Shown here: positions 36,601 to 48,634 of the stretch, piece by piece
Layout: each line of letters starts with the position of its first letter
Position numbering within the stretch: position 1 is the first letter of the stretch
Assembly (NCBI RefSeq): GCF_000006405.1
Contig: NW_003215582.1
Span: 283,862-347,861 of the forward strand
DNA from: Perkinsus marinus ATCC 50983
Taxonomy: Eukaryota; Perkinsozoa; Perkinsida; Perkinsidae
DNA: 64,000 nucleotides
Direction of reading: 5' to 3'
Made by a program: the position numbers and the translations under genes
The notes under the pieces: model-generated
What the model saw: the letters and a program-made list of their open reading frames with translations, nothing else
Told to the model about the DNA's origin: nothing
Databases searched by the model: none

Positions 36601-38814
36601 ATGCGCCGGCCTCAGTCGGGCGTAATCGTACGTCTTGGGACCTCCGAAGAGACCCGTGAGCAGTTGGACCTGATTGATCGGAAACAGTATGGTGATGGTC
36701 CGACTCGCTCGAGAGGCTACGAATTTAGCTTGTATGCCACTCAGCTTAGTAGGATCCTTAGTGAAGAAATATTTAACTCGTGGATCGACGACACAGCCAG
36801 AGAACCTATTGAGGGTCGTGAAGTAGACATGGTGCGGTAGGTGCTGCACATGGTCTCCACGACAGCTTCCAGATTCATCTCGCCGCCTATCCTTTCGAGA
36901 ATCGATTGGCCATCAACCATCTTAGTTTCCGCCCTCATTCCCCGTTTTCTGTTGAGTACTTCGTCCCGCAAAGGCTCCATAGTCACTATGATCTGCAGCA
37001 AGAGCAACGTCAGCTGAATCCACCGAGGTGGACACAAAGAGGGATGACCTCGTCGATCATGTTCTCTTCAACTCCCATGGCATTGAGAGCTTTCTCGCAG
37101 TTCATGGTGAAGCAATCAAAGCCGTAGTCATCAATTCCCAAGCCCTTGTGAATCTCAGACAGTTCCCTCCCTGACCACGGAAAAGAGTCTTTCCAACGGA
37201 AATCTTGGCTAATAAAGGCCAAGACGATTCACCGTTCTCACCCTGCCATGCCGTGGGGCCGCCCAAAAGGGCCGTGATGTATACTAGCTGGGCCTTCTTG
37301 ATGCTGACACAGTCGTTCATGCTAGTGGCGGCCCGTTCAGTACCCACCTTTCTATGTCCTTCCCTTCAAAGTAGGGTGCCATCCTCTTATCCCCGATCAA
37401 GAGATCATACACGCGGTCGACGAAGTCCTGGATGCCCTCAGCCTCACCAAGTCTGTTCACGAGGAATACCGTGCAGACGGGAGCCAGCGTGTTGTCATAC
37501 CGTTTGAATAGGGCATCAAGGCCCTTCTCGTTACTCCTCCTAGCAAGCTCCATTCTCACAGTGCAGCCCGTGGTGATATCCTTCCGAGTGGCCGCTAGCA
37601 CCTTCATGGCATCCTGATACATATAGCATTGAGAGTTTCCGCAAACAACGAGACTGCTTTACTCTAACAGCATTAGCATGAGCTCCAGTCGAGATGAACG
37701 TCTGATGGAACATCTCGGCAAACTGAGAAGGGAGCGTGCAACAACGGGGCCTTAAGACCGACGCTACTACCGCGTCAAAATGGAAGTCGGTAATATTCAG
37801 CTGATAATGTACTGCTTTCAAGCCATCGTTATCATACGTTGATACGCCACCTAGGAAAACTCAGTCGGACGAGGACAGGCTCCGACCGACGAGTAGTGCT
37901 CCCACCGAAGGCTCCCGCGAGGTACTGATGCATTTTCTTCTTTGTAGAATCCATCTTTCTCTTAGTCTTATCAAAGTACGCCCTAACAGACGTATAGTTT
38001 CATCACCTTATTTGCGTAGCGATCGATGCCGCTCACTTCGTGCGACTGTCCTTCACCGCTTGGGCGTAGGCTAGCTTGACACATGTTTCTATGGCAGTAT
38101 CACCACCCAGTCGCTCGATCCTAAGCATGGTGAATGAGATGGAGATTCTTGGCTTGAGTCGAACAGGACATTACAACGGTCGTGATTTGTCGTCATTTCC
38201 ACTCAACTTCTTCCTCAACGCCTCCATAGTGGCCTCGGCTTCGATGAGCTCATCGTCTGCGTTGGTGGCATCTTGCTTTTCAGCCTGTTCTCGTACTATC
38301 GACATGAACCTACCGCACAAGTCGTTTCGATCCTCCTCCGACAAGCATGCCTCGTCCACCAGTATATACCCATAGTGAAGTCTACGAGTCAGACCACGAG
38401 GGCGACCTCGTGGACTTGGCATTGGATTGTTAGAAACACCACATCTCTAGATGAGGTCCCGCATAGAAGGCCAGGCCACTACTATGCTACTGCTGACCTC
38501 ACCCACTCATGTGGATAACCCCTAGTTATCCGCTAGCTGTACCTGTCGAGCGTCTCCCGGGCTCTTCTCAGTTCACTCTGAACATATTGTGCGTTGATAG
38601 ATGTGGTACTGCCATCGCCGCTTTCCACAGGCGCTGCTACTGTCGGCCCTACTTGTTGCTTGATGGCCTCCAGTTTCACTGAGTTAGACGCTATCACACT
38701 TCCACCTGGCTGGATGCTTTTCTCACCAGTGACGCTGGCCATCTTGGTTCGCAGCTGTTGCAGATCACTGTGAGCTCGCTCTACGTTCGTGATGAGACCA
38801 ACAATGTCAGCCAT
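33612..38814 (-). CDS. eight-domain truncated haemoglobin (poly-globin)
   Basis: ATG at 38814 (MADIVGLITNVERAHSDLQQ) opens a non-globin leader of about 170 residues, partly coiled coil, then eight 2/2 globin domains joined in frame through more than twenty GT-AG introns, most about 44-60 nt. Approximate spans, N to C: D1 38120-37500, D2 37500-36980, D3 36940-36365, D4 36310-35815, D5 35760-35310, D6 35240-34770, D7 34720-34110, D8 34075-33612. Each has an RLGG-type start, a Phe/Tyr-Phe pair, a GGP turn and the proximal F8 His: AVHYQL, EIHKGL, PAHYNL, SIHSLI, PAHYAM, EIHKDL, PAHYNM, EIHAVL. Even domains have Tyr at B10 and Gln at E11, as in oxygen-binding TrHb1 proteins; odd domains have Tyr or Phe at B10 and Met or Phe at E11. 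The last exon ends HYAKMGYTIK, stop. No signal peptide or membrane segment. Oxygen or NO handling is the family role; why eight copies is unknown. Confidence 0.85.
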
Positions 38815-40981
38815 CTCCGGTGAGAACTACGACTGCTTCCAATTACTTGCAATTGACGAACACAACCAAGAACCGTGAGGAAGAGTTTGGGAAAGGCCAT
38901 TACTGTGGTAACATGGTATACATTGTCGACATCACTTCACAATGTATCTCTTCTTTTCAAGGTGAGCTGATACTACATGCAGGGCCTGGAGGGCATCAAG
39001 ACACGCAACAGCCGAGTGCAGCAGCATCATCAACGTCCCGATCTGTCCGAGTCGCCACACCACATCAACGATACCACCACCGTTATCGCAAAACGCTGAA
39101 GTCACTGACAGATAGGTGCTGGAGATGTCAGACATCATGTCAGACAGTGACCCGGCTGCCATGATGCAGTCGGATCACTGTCACTTTAGATTGATCGTCA
39201 CTGACAGAGGTTCATGCATGAAGAGCCGATTGCTTCGTATAGCCTCACCGGCATCATGTTGAACCCGACCTTGCACTGGCTGAGGATTTTGAAAGATACA
39301 GTTTCCTTCTGTGTTTTCTCCATGTTTCCTATTATCATGAGGAGAGCCCTATCCACGATTGCCATCCCAAAGCTGACATACGGATTCCATAGACCGCACT
39401 TTTCCATTGATAAGTTTGGTTTACTGATCTATCATCAGGGCTTATGCTATACTTCAGGAATTACTCGAAGAATTATGGGCGAGCGACACCGATTGTGCGC
39501 GGTAGACCTTTGACATAGGGTGCTAGAGGTCTCCCCTCTCTCCTAGAAAGATGAACAGGTAGATCTCAACACGAGTGTAGGGTTGAATGGGTGATAGGGA
39601 TTCAGGGCTAAGAAATCATCGCTGATGCAACTGCCATCGGAAGGGTTAGGACCTGATTCCCGACTCGAATTGATTTACATTCTCCTTCTGCATGAGTATC
39701 AGATTTATCAAAGCTGGAGCAAAATAGGTCGACAAAGCGTATTTGAAGCAGAAACTAAGCTTGGTAGCAGCAGTTGAGAGGATACGCATGCGGAAATCGG
39801 ACAACCCACGATAACCACGGAGTGAGTCAGGACTGCACGTACTGCAAGGAAGCATTGTTCGGGGACACGGGTTGAATCTGCAGAGTAACCGCACACATGA
39901 ATAAATGCAAGTCAAACGTACATTTTTATACAGTTTCTCTCGAGGATTGACCCGTTCCTGTGATGAGATCCACGAGCTAGGAAGTTATTAGAGCCTCAGG
40001 AAGGCATTGCAGGCGAATGAGTGGGGAATGAGGTAGAAAAAACCAGCTCGAATGCAGTTGAGACACTTCACGAAAATTTAATTTACTGTAGACGACTCAA
40101 TACGGAGTACAGAGACAGATCCTTGAAGATGATGATAGAGGAACAGCTCAGTCCGATGCCAGCGAAACACAAGTGGTCGACGTTGCGCACGGCGGCGGTT
40201 GCTAATCATAGGCGTGGGTAGGTTCCCAGTTCGTGTAGGTGACCGCTGCGCGTGGTGTCCAAGAACAAACCATACGACAAGCACGTTAAACGTGCTCAAG
40301 TCAAGGCTCGTGGTCAAGAAACTTTCTTGACATTTATTACTTTCCCAGTCAGGTTCCGTTGATCCGAACTTAAACAACGACTCTATTCGAACTTTTGACA
40401 CTTCGAGTTACTAACTCGGAGTTAGTACCATAGTGACTGCTGAGCACTATACCTAAACCGTCCACAATACCGTAACTAATCCCTGACTAACATATCGATC
40501 AGACCGTCTGATTCAGACGAAGCTCAGCCACTAGCGAGTGATATACCTCAAATCACGGTAGATAACCCTGAGCGTGGGCCCTAAGTCGACTTTGTTCGCT
40601 TACAGAACTCAAACCCTAGAGTTCACGCAACCCTGGGAACAGCACGCATACACACAAATCTGTGACGCGTCATAGCTGAAGCTAGCACAAGACAGCAACA
40701 GCAAATACAGTGGCGAAAGTATAGTGCATCTCGTCATACAAGAGACAGATCAACCATTATAGTCAACAGGTCTCGGTTGTTCCGAAGCGCGCAACGTAAT
40801 TCGTTGTGCGTCAACACATGTCTAAGTATACGTTGAATGAGTTCTTGGAGCAGTTCTAGACTAGAACTTCTAGTACGCATTGAATGTGTGCTAGAATACG
40901 TTACATTCTCAGACCACGTTTCGCTTGGAACTGGTTCTGGAAGCGGCTCCGAACTTCACAGTCACGACCTGACACTATTGT
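38815..40981. other. gene-poor stretch, nothing recognised
   Basis: Short frames on both strands (the longest near 39198-39513 and 39646-39915) have no known domain and no splice partners I trust. The first few hundred bases should contain the promoter of the globin gene. Confidence 0.4.
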
Positions 40982-41052
40982 TGAGACTCGATAATTCTGT
41001 GAGAGCTGAGACCCGATAATTCTGAGAGAGCTGAGACTCGATAATTCGGTCG
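40982..41052 (+). repeat. 25-bp tandem repeat, nearly three copies
   Basis: Unit TGAGACTCGATAATTCTGTG followed by AGAGC, at 40982-41006, 41007-41031 and a partial copy to about 41052, with one to three differences between copies. Confidence 0.75.
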
Positions 41053-43002
41053 TCATATATCCATAGTCATCAACGAGTATGCCGTGCCGGTATTGATTTT
41101 ACCGTTTTCCCTGTGAACCCTATCACGTGCTGTGAACTGATGATTACCTACTGAATTCAAGTCAGCGATTTGATCTCGGAATCTTATGCGACGAAGTCTC
41201 GTCCACCAGCGGGTCATGCGCGGCACGAGTCCGACGTTGTGGTTGGTGGTATCAGAACTAATAACTAAATTCAATGTATTAATTTCACTAAGAGAGAACC
41301 ATTATCATCTTGTTCTCACATTCTGTGTTATGGTATAGCCCATTTGCGTATAATGTAGCCTATCATATCATATCTTGTGGAAGGGCTATAGTTGGCGGTC
41401 GTTGGAGTAGTTAAAGTGAACCATACACATAACTCGTTAAGTGTTATTTCCATACTGTTTTGATACTGCCACACGCGTTTCATACCCCTATCAGCATTCC
41501 GCTAGATAGTACAAAGAGAGAGAGAAAAAGTAAACATTGAAAGTCAAGGTTGAACAGTTGAGATCTCGTCGTGACACTCCCATCCGGATTCCTCAGTGAG
41601 GAATCCTCACCTATCTGAGAGACCTTCGAGGTTCATGGGAAACATGATGTAGTGGTTGTAGATATTTGAACCCCCTTCTAGCACTAATGCCAGGGAACGC
41701 TCCTGGTAGGAAATAATAAGCTGAGCCTAGATTAGGCTCCAAGTGCAACGAGTCGTTAAGCGTTATGTAACCATCAGAAGGATCAGCGGCCTTCTTCTAA
41801 CCGTGTGCGTTCAAGATCAGCGACCTCTGGAACCTGCTGGAAACAAGCGGTTCTGTGGATGTGTGGATAACCAATCTATCGAGATCTATGTCGAGCTAGT
41901 TGTGTCTTTAAAATGCAACATGATATTCTCAGGCTTGACGATGTTGTTGTCGTGATAGCACCCAATAACAGCCTTGTGCTTGTGTCGTATGATAGTAGCG
42001 ATTCCCTAATCCTGAATACGAAGATACCGCGATTAATAGGACACGATTCGCCCCCTACCTGGAAACCCTCATTATTCTAGTCTCGGGAACGTTGATGATG
42101 TGATCGAACAGATCCAAGACAGCAAATGGGACGAAGACTAAATAATAATTAAGTTCATTGCCAAAATAAGCTTTCAACTCGACTGTGTGAGGATGGTCCA
42201 ATGCGAAAATTCTGGCTATCTCGTGCTCAGAGACTAGCTGAAATCAAGACGCCCTGACGGTTCTACGATACAGCCGGACGTCGGACGAGCATGAACTCAC
42301 TTACTCACCTCGTCGGTGCCGACGCGTGTCTTAGCTATCTGCAAGACGACTCCTAATACACGTACATATATGTTTGGTTCGTAGATCCTTGTCAAAGCCA
42401 ACCGAATCGGCAATAGCTCTGCTTGTCCCCAGCCACCGTGACGGTTACCAAGCTCGCGAAGTATTGCATAACGGGAGTAGAACGGATTGAGATTACGCTA
42501 GATGAAGGGGTGACGCTCAACAGACAAGTCTACGAAATGAACGTGAAGGAGATAGACCTTGGATCCGTAGAAACTGTCGCATATGCAGTATCCTCACATG
42601 TCTCGTGAACGTGTAAGGCGTGGGACAGTAAAAGGTCCTCGCCGTTTAGCAGTAGATATCCCGACGACGGCTACCAGTGACATGAACCACCAGTCGAGTC
42701 AGCGACCGTGGCCACTCAATGCGACCATTGACGGGTACTTTTTAGACGATACTATGTAGGAAAGCCACGAAAAACATCAACTGTGATCAATATTGTCCTC
42801 GAGGAGGAATATCGGACACCCGGAACCCGTCTGACATCACAATGCACATGTTGGATGGAGTAATGAATTGTAAACTATTGTTTATAATGTGATAGTGTTG
42901 CCCTGTAGCAGCATTTGATGCACCAAACTTTGCCGAGACCAGATCCATTGTAGTACTACTACAGTAGTGGCTACACATTGTGAAGTAAACAACTCCCACT
43001 GA
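41053..43002. other. gene-poor stretch with one 21-bp palindrome
   Basis: Perfect palindrome GGATTCCTCA-G-TGAGGAATCC at 41586-41606. Otherwise only short frames; one at 42423-42608 (ITLDEGVTLNRQVYEMNVKE) has coding-like composition but no context. Confidence 0.4.
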
Positions 43003-43260
43003 ATGATGAAGCTACAAATTACTGCTGTTGTTGCTGTTGTCACAACTCTGTACCAAGGAGTTGAGCTCAGGATGCTTATGGAGGAAGGTCTGGGAGATGT
43101 AGCTGCACGTGGGTATTACTTTGTATCCCTCAGCCTTGGCGAACTCGAAAGCCGCTGTAGCAAGAAGCGCCGCGAACCCCTGGAAATGGACAACCGGAAA
43201 TCAAAACTGTGGATAGATACCGTACGAGTCGACAGTCTGTGCGCATTCCTCCACCACTGA
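43003..43260 (+). CDS. possible small secreted protein, 85 residues
   Basis: ATG 43003 starts MMKLQITAVVAVVTTLYQGV, a good signal peptide with likely cleavage near YQG/VEL. The mature part is short, charged and has two Cys; it ends CAFLHH. No homologue recognised. It sits alone in gene-poor DNA, and a short signal-bearing frame can occur by chance, so the call rests on the signal peptide. Confidence 0.4.
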   Translation: MMKLQITAVVAVVTTLYQGVELRMLMEEGLGDVAARGYYFVSLSLGELESRCSKKRREPLEMDNRKSKLWIDTVRVDSLCAFLHH

Positions 43261-44781
43261 AGCAACTATTCCTTGCCAGTGCAATGACTTGAATATACAG
43301 ACGTTCACTAAAAATGCATCGACTACCAGCAGTCTAGTTGAATTGAGGGTAATCTTCAAAACGATAGATTTGAATCCACCTGGTCGTAAGGCAGTGTTGG
43401 AATATCTGTTTGCTTTCCTCAGCTGAGTTCAGAAGTTTCCTCGTTAATTATGGGAGTTTGCCCACAGATACAGATAAAGGGGTATAGAAAACAGGAGGAA
43501 TTTATCGAAATTTTCCCAAAATTTCTCTGTTGTCGCGACCATGTGCAAATCTTCCCACACTGGCATGAGGTATATAGTTTCCCGTACCCATTCCCTCAGT
43601 GTTTACCTTCCCTCTACCAGCTGGAGCAGTGAAAGTGTGTGTGAGATCCATGACTCTGCTGTGACCAGCGAGCAGGCGGTATTCTAAATATGCTACTGGG
43701 CTCGCCCTTTTCCCGATGTAGAACAAATGCTTCGCTGCGTCGTGTTGCACTGAAGATTCAGCCATTGATAAGCCGGTAATCAATCTTAACTTGCCGAACA
43801 TAAATGGATAGCCTAGTAGCAACCATTGGTCGTAGATAGCGAAGAATTCCGAAGGCTACTCTCTCAAGCACATTTGCAGCGTTACACGGCTACTCTTCCC
43901 AAGGCCGAACGTTTACAACGCCCTTCAACTTGGGTGGTTTTCCCACTTGTGAGGAGCGTGAGGAATTCCCACTTGTTAGACACGCCTTAAGGAGCAGTTC
44001 CTGAGTTATAGGCTCAACAACTACTATCCCAGGTGAAACCTCATTTACAGGCTAAGTAAGCTCTTCGGCGACTGAACACAATTTCACGCGCCACAAAATT
44101 CCCTGGCAGTTGCGGGGTCGTTCAATAAACCGATTTCTGTCTATACTCATAATCGATTTCAGAATTGCTTATATTACACGTATAATACGATGCTAGCATC
44201 TACAATTGATTCAACGAAGATGGGGTGCGTGTCTGGGAAGGGTTTCGGTGACGTCCCCGGTGTACACAATTGTTGACTTCTTCAACTTTTAGGAATGCTT
44301 TATCTAGCAGCCCGCGAGGTAAAGGGCGAAGCGATCTACAATAGACTTTTCTGCATAGTGTTCCTATTATGTTCTTTCCAGCTCTAAATATTTATCAAGT
44401 TCTCCTTGCCTGGCCATGACTTGGTCCATTCACCGTCACCTGCCTCGACGTTTCCAGAGAGAGGTCAAACCGTGGGCTTTGGTAATGTGAGGTGGGTTCC
44501 GTGGAGAACGTTATCATCTTACTCTTGGCATATTTTCGAATCCGGCGTTCATCGCTGCCGAGCCCGTCTAGCGCCGCATGTAGCACACCAAGTGTAGCTG
44601 CGGTGCATGTACTTGTCTGGTTTTAATCACTGGATCTATTTTTTCGTAAGGTCGTTATTGTTGTTATCAACAGCTCTGAACTGCCCTCTTCCGTCATCAC
44701 CAATCTCCTGCAGTGTCGTGCGAATTGAGTTCAAGTGCATTCACGTACTCTGTTTTTCATTACAGCTGTAGTTGCTCTCAC
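43261..44781. other. intergenic, nothing confident
   Basis: A minus frame at 43502-43822 and a plus frame at 43450-43632 overlap and neither is convincing. The 3' end of the stretch must contain the karyopherin promoter. Confidence 0.4.
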
Positions 44782-47700
44782 ATGGGGGAACTGGCGACAC
44801 TCCAGACTGCTTTGCAGACTCTCTTTTCCTCGCAGAACCAGGAGGAGCGCACTCGGGCTGACGAGTGGCTACGTAAGTGGCAGCAGACTCCTTCAGCGTG
44901 GCAAGTGACCAACCTGATCTTGGATAATGAGGCTAACACCGAGAACATGCTCTTCTTTGCGGCTCAGACATTGCGTACTAAGATTCAGTTTGATTTTTAC
45001 GAGTTGCAGGAGACCGACTGGACTGGTCTGAGAGAGTCGATCATAAACAAGTTGACTAAGTTCAGTGGTCCCAATGGATCTAGCGCAGTACGGATGCAAC
45101 TGGCAATAGCTCTGGCAGACATGGCAATTCAAATGGACGACAAATGGGAGACCGCCATAGAGGACATTATCAAACAGTTCAGCTCCAGTCCAGCTTATAC
45201 GAGCCTTCTTTTGATAGTACTCAAGCTCTTGCCAGAAGAGGCTACTAACTACCGGCTCATGACGGACACGTCGAAGCGGAACAACGCGTTCAGAAGGCTT
45301 GAGAAGTACTCCCCAGGTGTGATACAGCTCCTTATGACAGAGTCTATGAAAGGGGACAGGAAGCTCAGTCTGGAGGCTATGGTTGAGTGGCTGCGGCTCG
45401 GTACTGTCCCAGCCAGTGTCCTCGTCAATTCCCAGCTTATGGATGTGGTCTTTAGTGGTTTGGGAGACGCCAGGATATCATCGTCGTGTACTGACATAGT
45501 GGTGGAGGTACTCGGGTTGTTGGGAAGGGAATCTAACTCACCAGAAGCGGGTAGTCTGTACGAGCGAATGTTCGGCAAGGTTGGAGGTCTCCTGCCGGCC
45601 CTCGAAACCTCTCTAAGGGAAGACGACAGCGATGTGGCTATGATGCTATCACGTGTTTGCGTCGAGTGCGCTGAGGCTATGTGCGTGTTTCTGGTCACCA
45701 ACGCTACGACCAGCATGGAAATGCAACGGATGCTCGCGGTACTGATAGAAATAGTAGAATATCGAGGAGAATTCGAAGTGTCCGAACTGCCCTTAAACTT
45801 CTGGGAGGAGTTCGCTCATGAGGTCAACATCCGTCCGCCTCAACTGCACGACTCGATGAAGCCCGTACTGTGCAAACTGCTGGTGGCTTTGACTCAGAGG
45901 TGTTCATTTGATAGCCAGAGCAAGGCTACTTTGACGGTCGATATTCCACCTCCTTACAAGGTCTCTACTATGGGTACTGAGGAGCTGTACGACCTGTGCA
46001 CAACCTACTTCGACATAGACGATGATTATTTGAGGTTTCGGCGCTATCTTGGAGAAACGGTCTTGCAGGTCCTCGGCCCAGTGGGGCCAACAGCCGCGTT
46101 GGAATGCCTTCTACAGGCCTTTGGAGCTCAGCCACGAGACGCCATCTACCGTCAGGAAGCCTACTACTTCATCTTAGGCTGGGTGGTTCGCCGTGTGAAT
46201 CCTAATGAGGCTCTGCTGGCTGATAACTCTCTCGTGTGGAAGCTCCTAGACTTCATTCCTGCTCTCTTTAATACTCCAGCTACTCTCGTGAAGGATGTCC
46301 TCTGCCAGCGCTCAGCCCTTACTCTTGTGGGTGCTTGTGCTCACTTCCTCGAGAAACGACCAGACAAGCTCCGAACTATGACAGAATTCCTCAGCGCCCA
46401 GCTTGTCGCCGATCCAGCCACACGACATCCTTCAGTGACGTATGCTGCTGCCTCAGCCTTCCGGTTGGTATGCTTGAGGTGCCGAGAGGAGCTAGCACTG
46501 ATATCTGGTATGTCTACCGCCTTATGTAACGTATACAAGTGTAGCGCCGCAAGTCTGCCCGCCAAGACCCATATGAAAGTGGTAGAGGGAACTAGTGCTG
46601 TAGTCTCGGCTGGTACTGATGATGAGTCTTTCAAGGCTAATCTTGAAGTAGTTCTCGAGCCGCTCATTGCAGGTAAGCCACGTTGTTGAGCTCCGTTGTT
46701 TTCATCTGCTTGTGGCTCTGCAGGTCTCCAACAACACGCGAATGACCACAATATGCTTTGCGATATACTCGACCGTCTCAGCACCTGTCTTCTCTCTTCG
46801 CGAGTCCCACGAGGATCTGCCCGGGAGGTCGCCTTGGGCCGCTTCGTTGAGCAGTCCTTGTGGTCGACGGTATCCCAGATCATGGAACATTGTGTGAACG
46901 ACCCTCGCCTAGTGGAGAAATGCTGCAGAGTCCTCAAGCACAGCGTTAGGACCGTTCCTGATGCATTCAAGCCTCTCATACCACGCCTCGTTGAACGTCT
47001 GATAACTGACTTCAACAAGCAGCATCATAGTAGCTACCTCTATATGGCGGAGGTCCTAGCTGGTACTTACGGTTCCGACCCAGAGGTGGAGCCCCTCTTG
47101 AGTCAGCTCTTCGTCTCTCTCTCTGGCACAGCATTGCAGGCTCTAATTCAATTTAGAGCGACCAACCCAGGGAAGCTGGATGATGCTTGTGAGCTTATTG
47201 AGGACTTTTACGGTATGTGTCTCCGTTATCTACGGCATTGCCCTCATATAGTGGTCTCACGCTGTCCAGAGGTAGTACCGTTCATGAGTCAACTCCCATG
47301 TTATGAGCCCCCTCCTCGCAGGTTACGTCAGCCGCTCTTAATTTCGCTGGGGAATCGGCCGTGTTCGTCCAACAGAAGGATGCTGCTGATGCCGTTTTCG
47401 CCTTCATTGATGCATGCTACACCTCCTCAGAGAAGGCCGATGCCTGGGGATTCACACCAGCTGATGCCGAGACGTCTCGAAGGATCCTCCAGGCTAGCTC
47501 AGGTCTCATGGTCAAGCAGATGTTCGCATTGATGCTCTCTGTGCCTCCACGGTAAGCCACATGAGGGACGATCAGGTTGATGACCAGCTGCGTGTAGGTA
47601 CTTGAGAGAATACATCCCCGAGGTATTGGAAGCTGTGTTCCGGTTCAATCCTGAGCAGTACCGGAAGGAGTGGTTGCCACAAGCGCTGGGATTAGTGCCT

Positions 47701-47889
47701 CAGAGCGTCTTGTCAGACCGAGAGAAGAGCGAGGCGAAGCAGGATTTGGTAGGACGTCTGGAAACGCCTTTGCATCACTGATGGTTCTGTCAGGCGTGTG
47801 AGGGTAGTAAGACTGACCTATATAAGAGAGTGGCGGATGTCACTTACCGTTGCGAGCAAGTTGCCTTGAGAAGCAGTCAGAAGTTGTGA
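44782..47889 (+). CDS. karyopherin-beta, transportin-3/importin-13 type
   Basis: Nuclear transport receptor built of HEAT repeats. Five exons: 44782-46672, 46724-47271, 47322-47551, 47598-47748 and 47794-47889, introns 45-51 nt, giving 971 residues, close to human TNPO3 (923) and IPO13 (963). N terminus MGELATLQTALQTLFSSQNQ is the first importin-beta-like HEAT repeat; ENMLFFAAQTLRTKIQFDFYEL is a hallmark of this branch (here FFAAQTLRTKIQFD); the Xpo1-like segment follows at residues about 95-240 (QLAIALADMAIQM, then SLLLIVLKLLPEEA). The remaining length is HEAT helices to the end (CEQVALRSSQKL, stop). Family members import SR splicing factors (TNPO3) or exchange several cargoes (IPO13). An in-frame GTG at 44713 would extend the N terminus by 23 residues, but the ATG at 44782 fits the family start. 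Confidence 0.87.
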
Positions 47890-48634
47890 TTACCTTCAAG
47901 TGCCGCTTCCGTAATGGTAGACTGAAACACTGTGGTACTGAAAGCTAGGTAGACTGGTAGATCCTAAACAGTTGAATCGTATCTGTCCTATGTTCGTAAA
48001 GATGCTTTATGGATTCTCCGCCTGTTGTGTTGCACAGTACAGCTAGGGGGTATGAGGCGTTCTTCATGGGGTATGAGAGTCCTGCCAGGAAGGCCGTCTT
48101 GCTCGACAGGAAGTGTAACGTGCTGCCGTGGAGTGATGGTAGGGATGAGTTTTTGAAGTCCCGGACGTGAATATTGGGTTTAGAAACGAGATGTTGTGGC
48201 GTCGCGGAAAGAAGGAGTAGACGACCTGCCCATGGAGAGTTCGGCTCCGTCATTCCCTAGCAAGGCGAAAGTGGGTTAGGGTAATGACTGGGGCGGCAGG
48301 TCCGTGGTAATCCATCGCGGAGTGAACAAGGCGTGAGGTACTTTATGTTGATAGACGAGTATCTGTTGTCAACAGACTGTTGAGGGACAAGGCCGAGCAC
48401 TTGGAGGTAGAAACTGGTTCTGCCTAGATGTAGTGAAGGAGTTTTGTGAGAGGGGGATGTCATCGGCGAATAAGCACGTGAGATAAGGCCATTTCAATTC
48501 CTCACCCAAACACGGGCAGATGAGGCGGCAGTTCCATCGGCTTAGTTAGTAGCAATTCGGATAGCATGATGGTGTTACGTAGCTTGAATGGCGATGTCTA
48601 GATAGGCGTCTTGTGTTGAGTCGGGAGGAAGAGC
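47890..48634. other. likely 5' exons of the TEL2-like gene, unresolved
   Basis: A 53-codon frame from ATG 48011 (MDSPPVVLHSTARGYEAFFM) and a frame near 48398-48478 (FCLDVVKEFCERGMSSANK) have coding composition and flanking splice-like sites, but I could not join them reliably to 48635 onwards. Confidence 0.4.

Noticed and set aside
36760-37360. Introns of only 23-26 nt in the globin gene and the sugar transporter
   Set aside because: In each case a later acceptor or earlier donor gives an intron of 44-52 nt and a better match to the other globin domains or the family, so micro-introns are not needed.
43502-43822. Minus-strand 106-residue frame
   Set aside because: It overlaps an equally long plus frame, and neither has a domain, signal or splice context.
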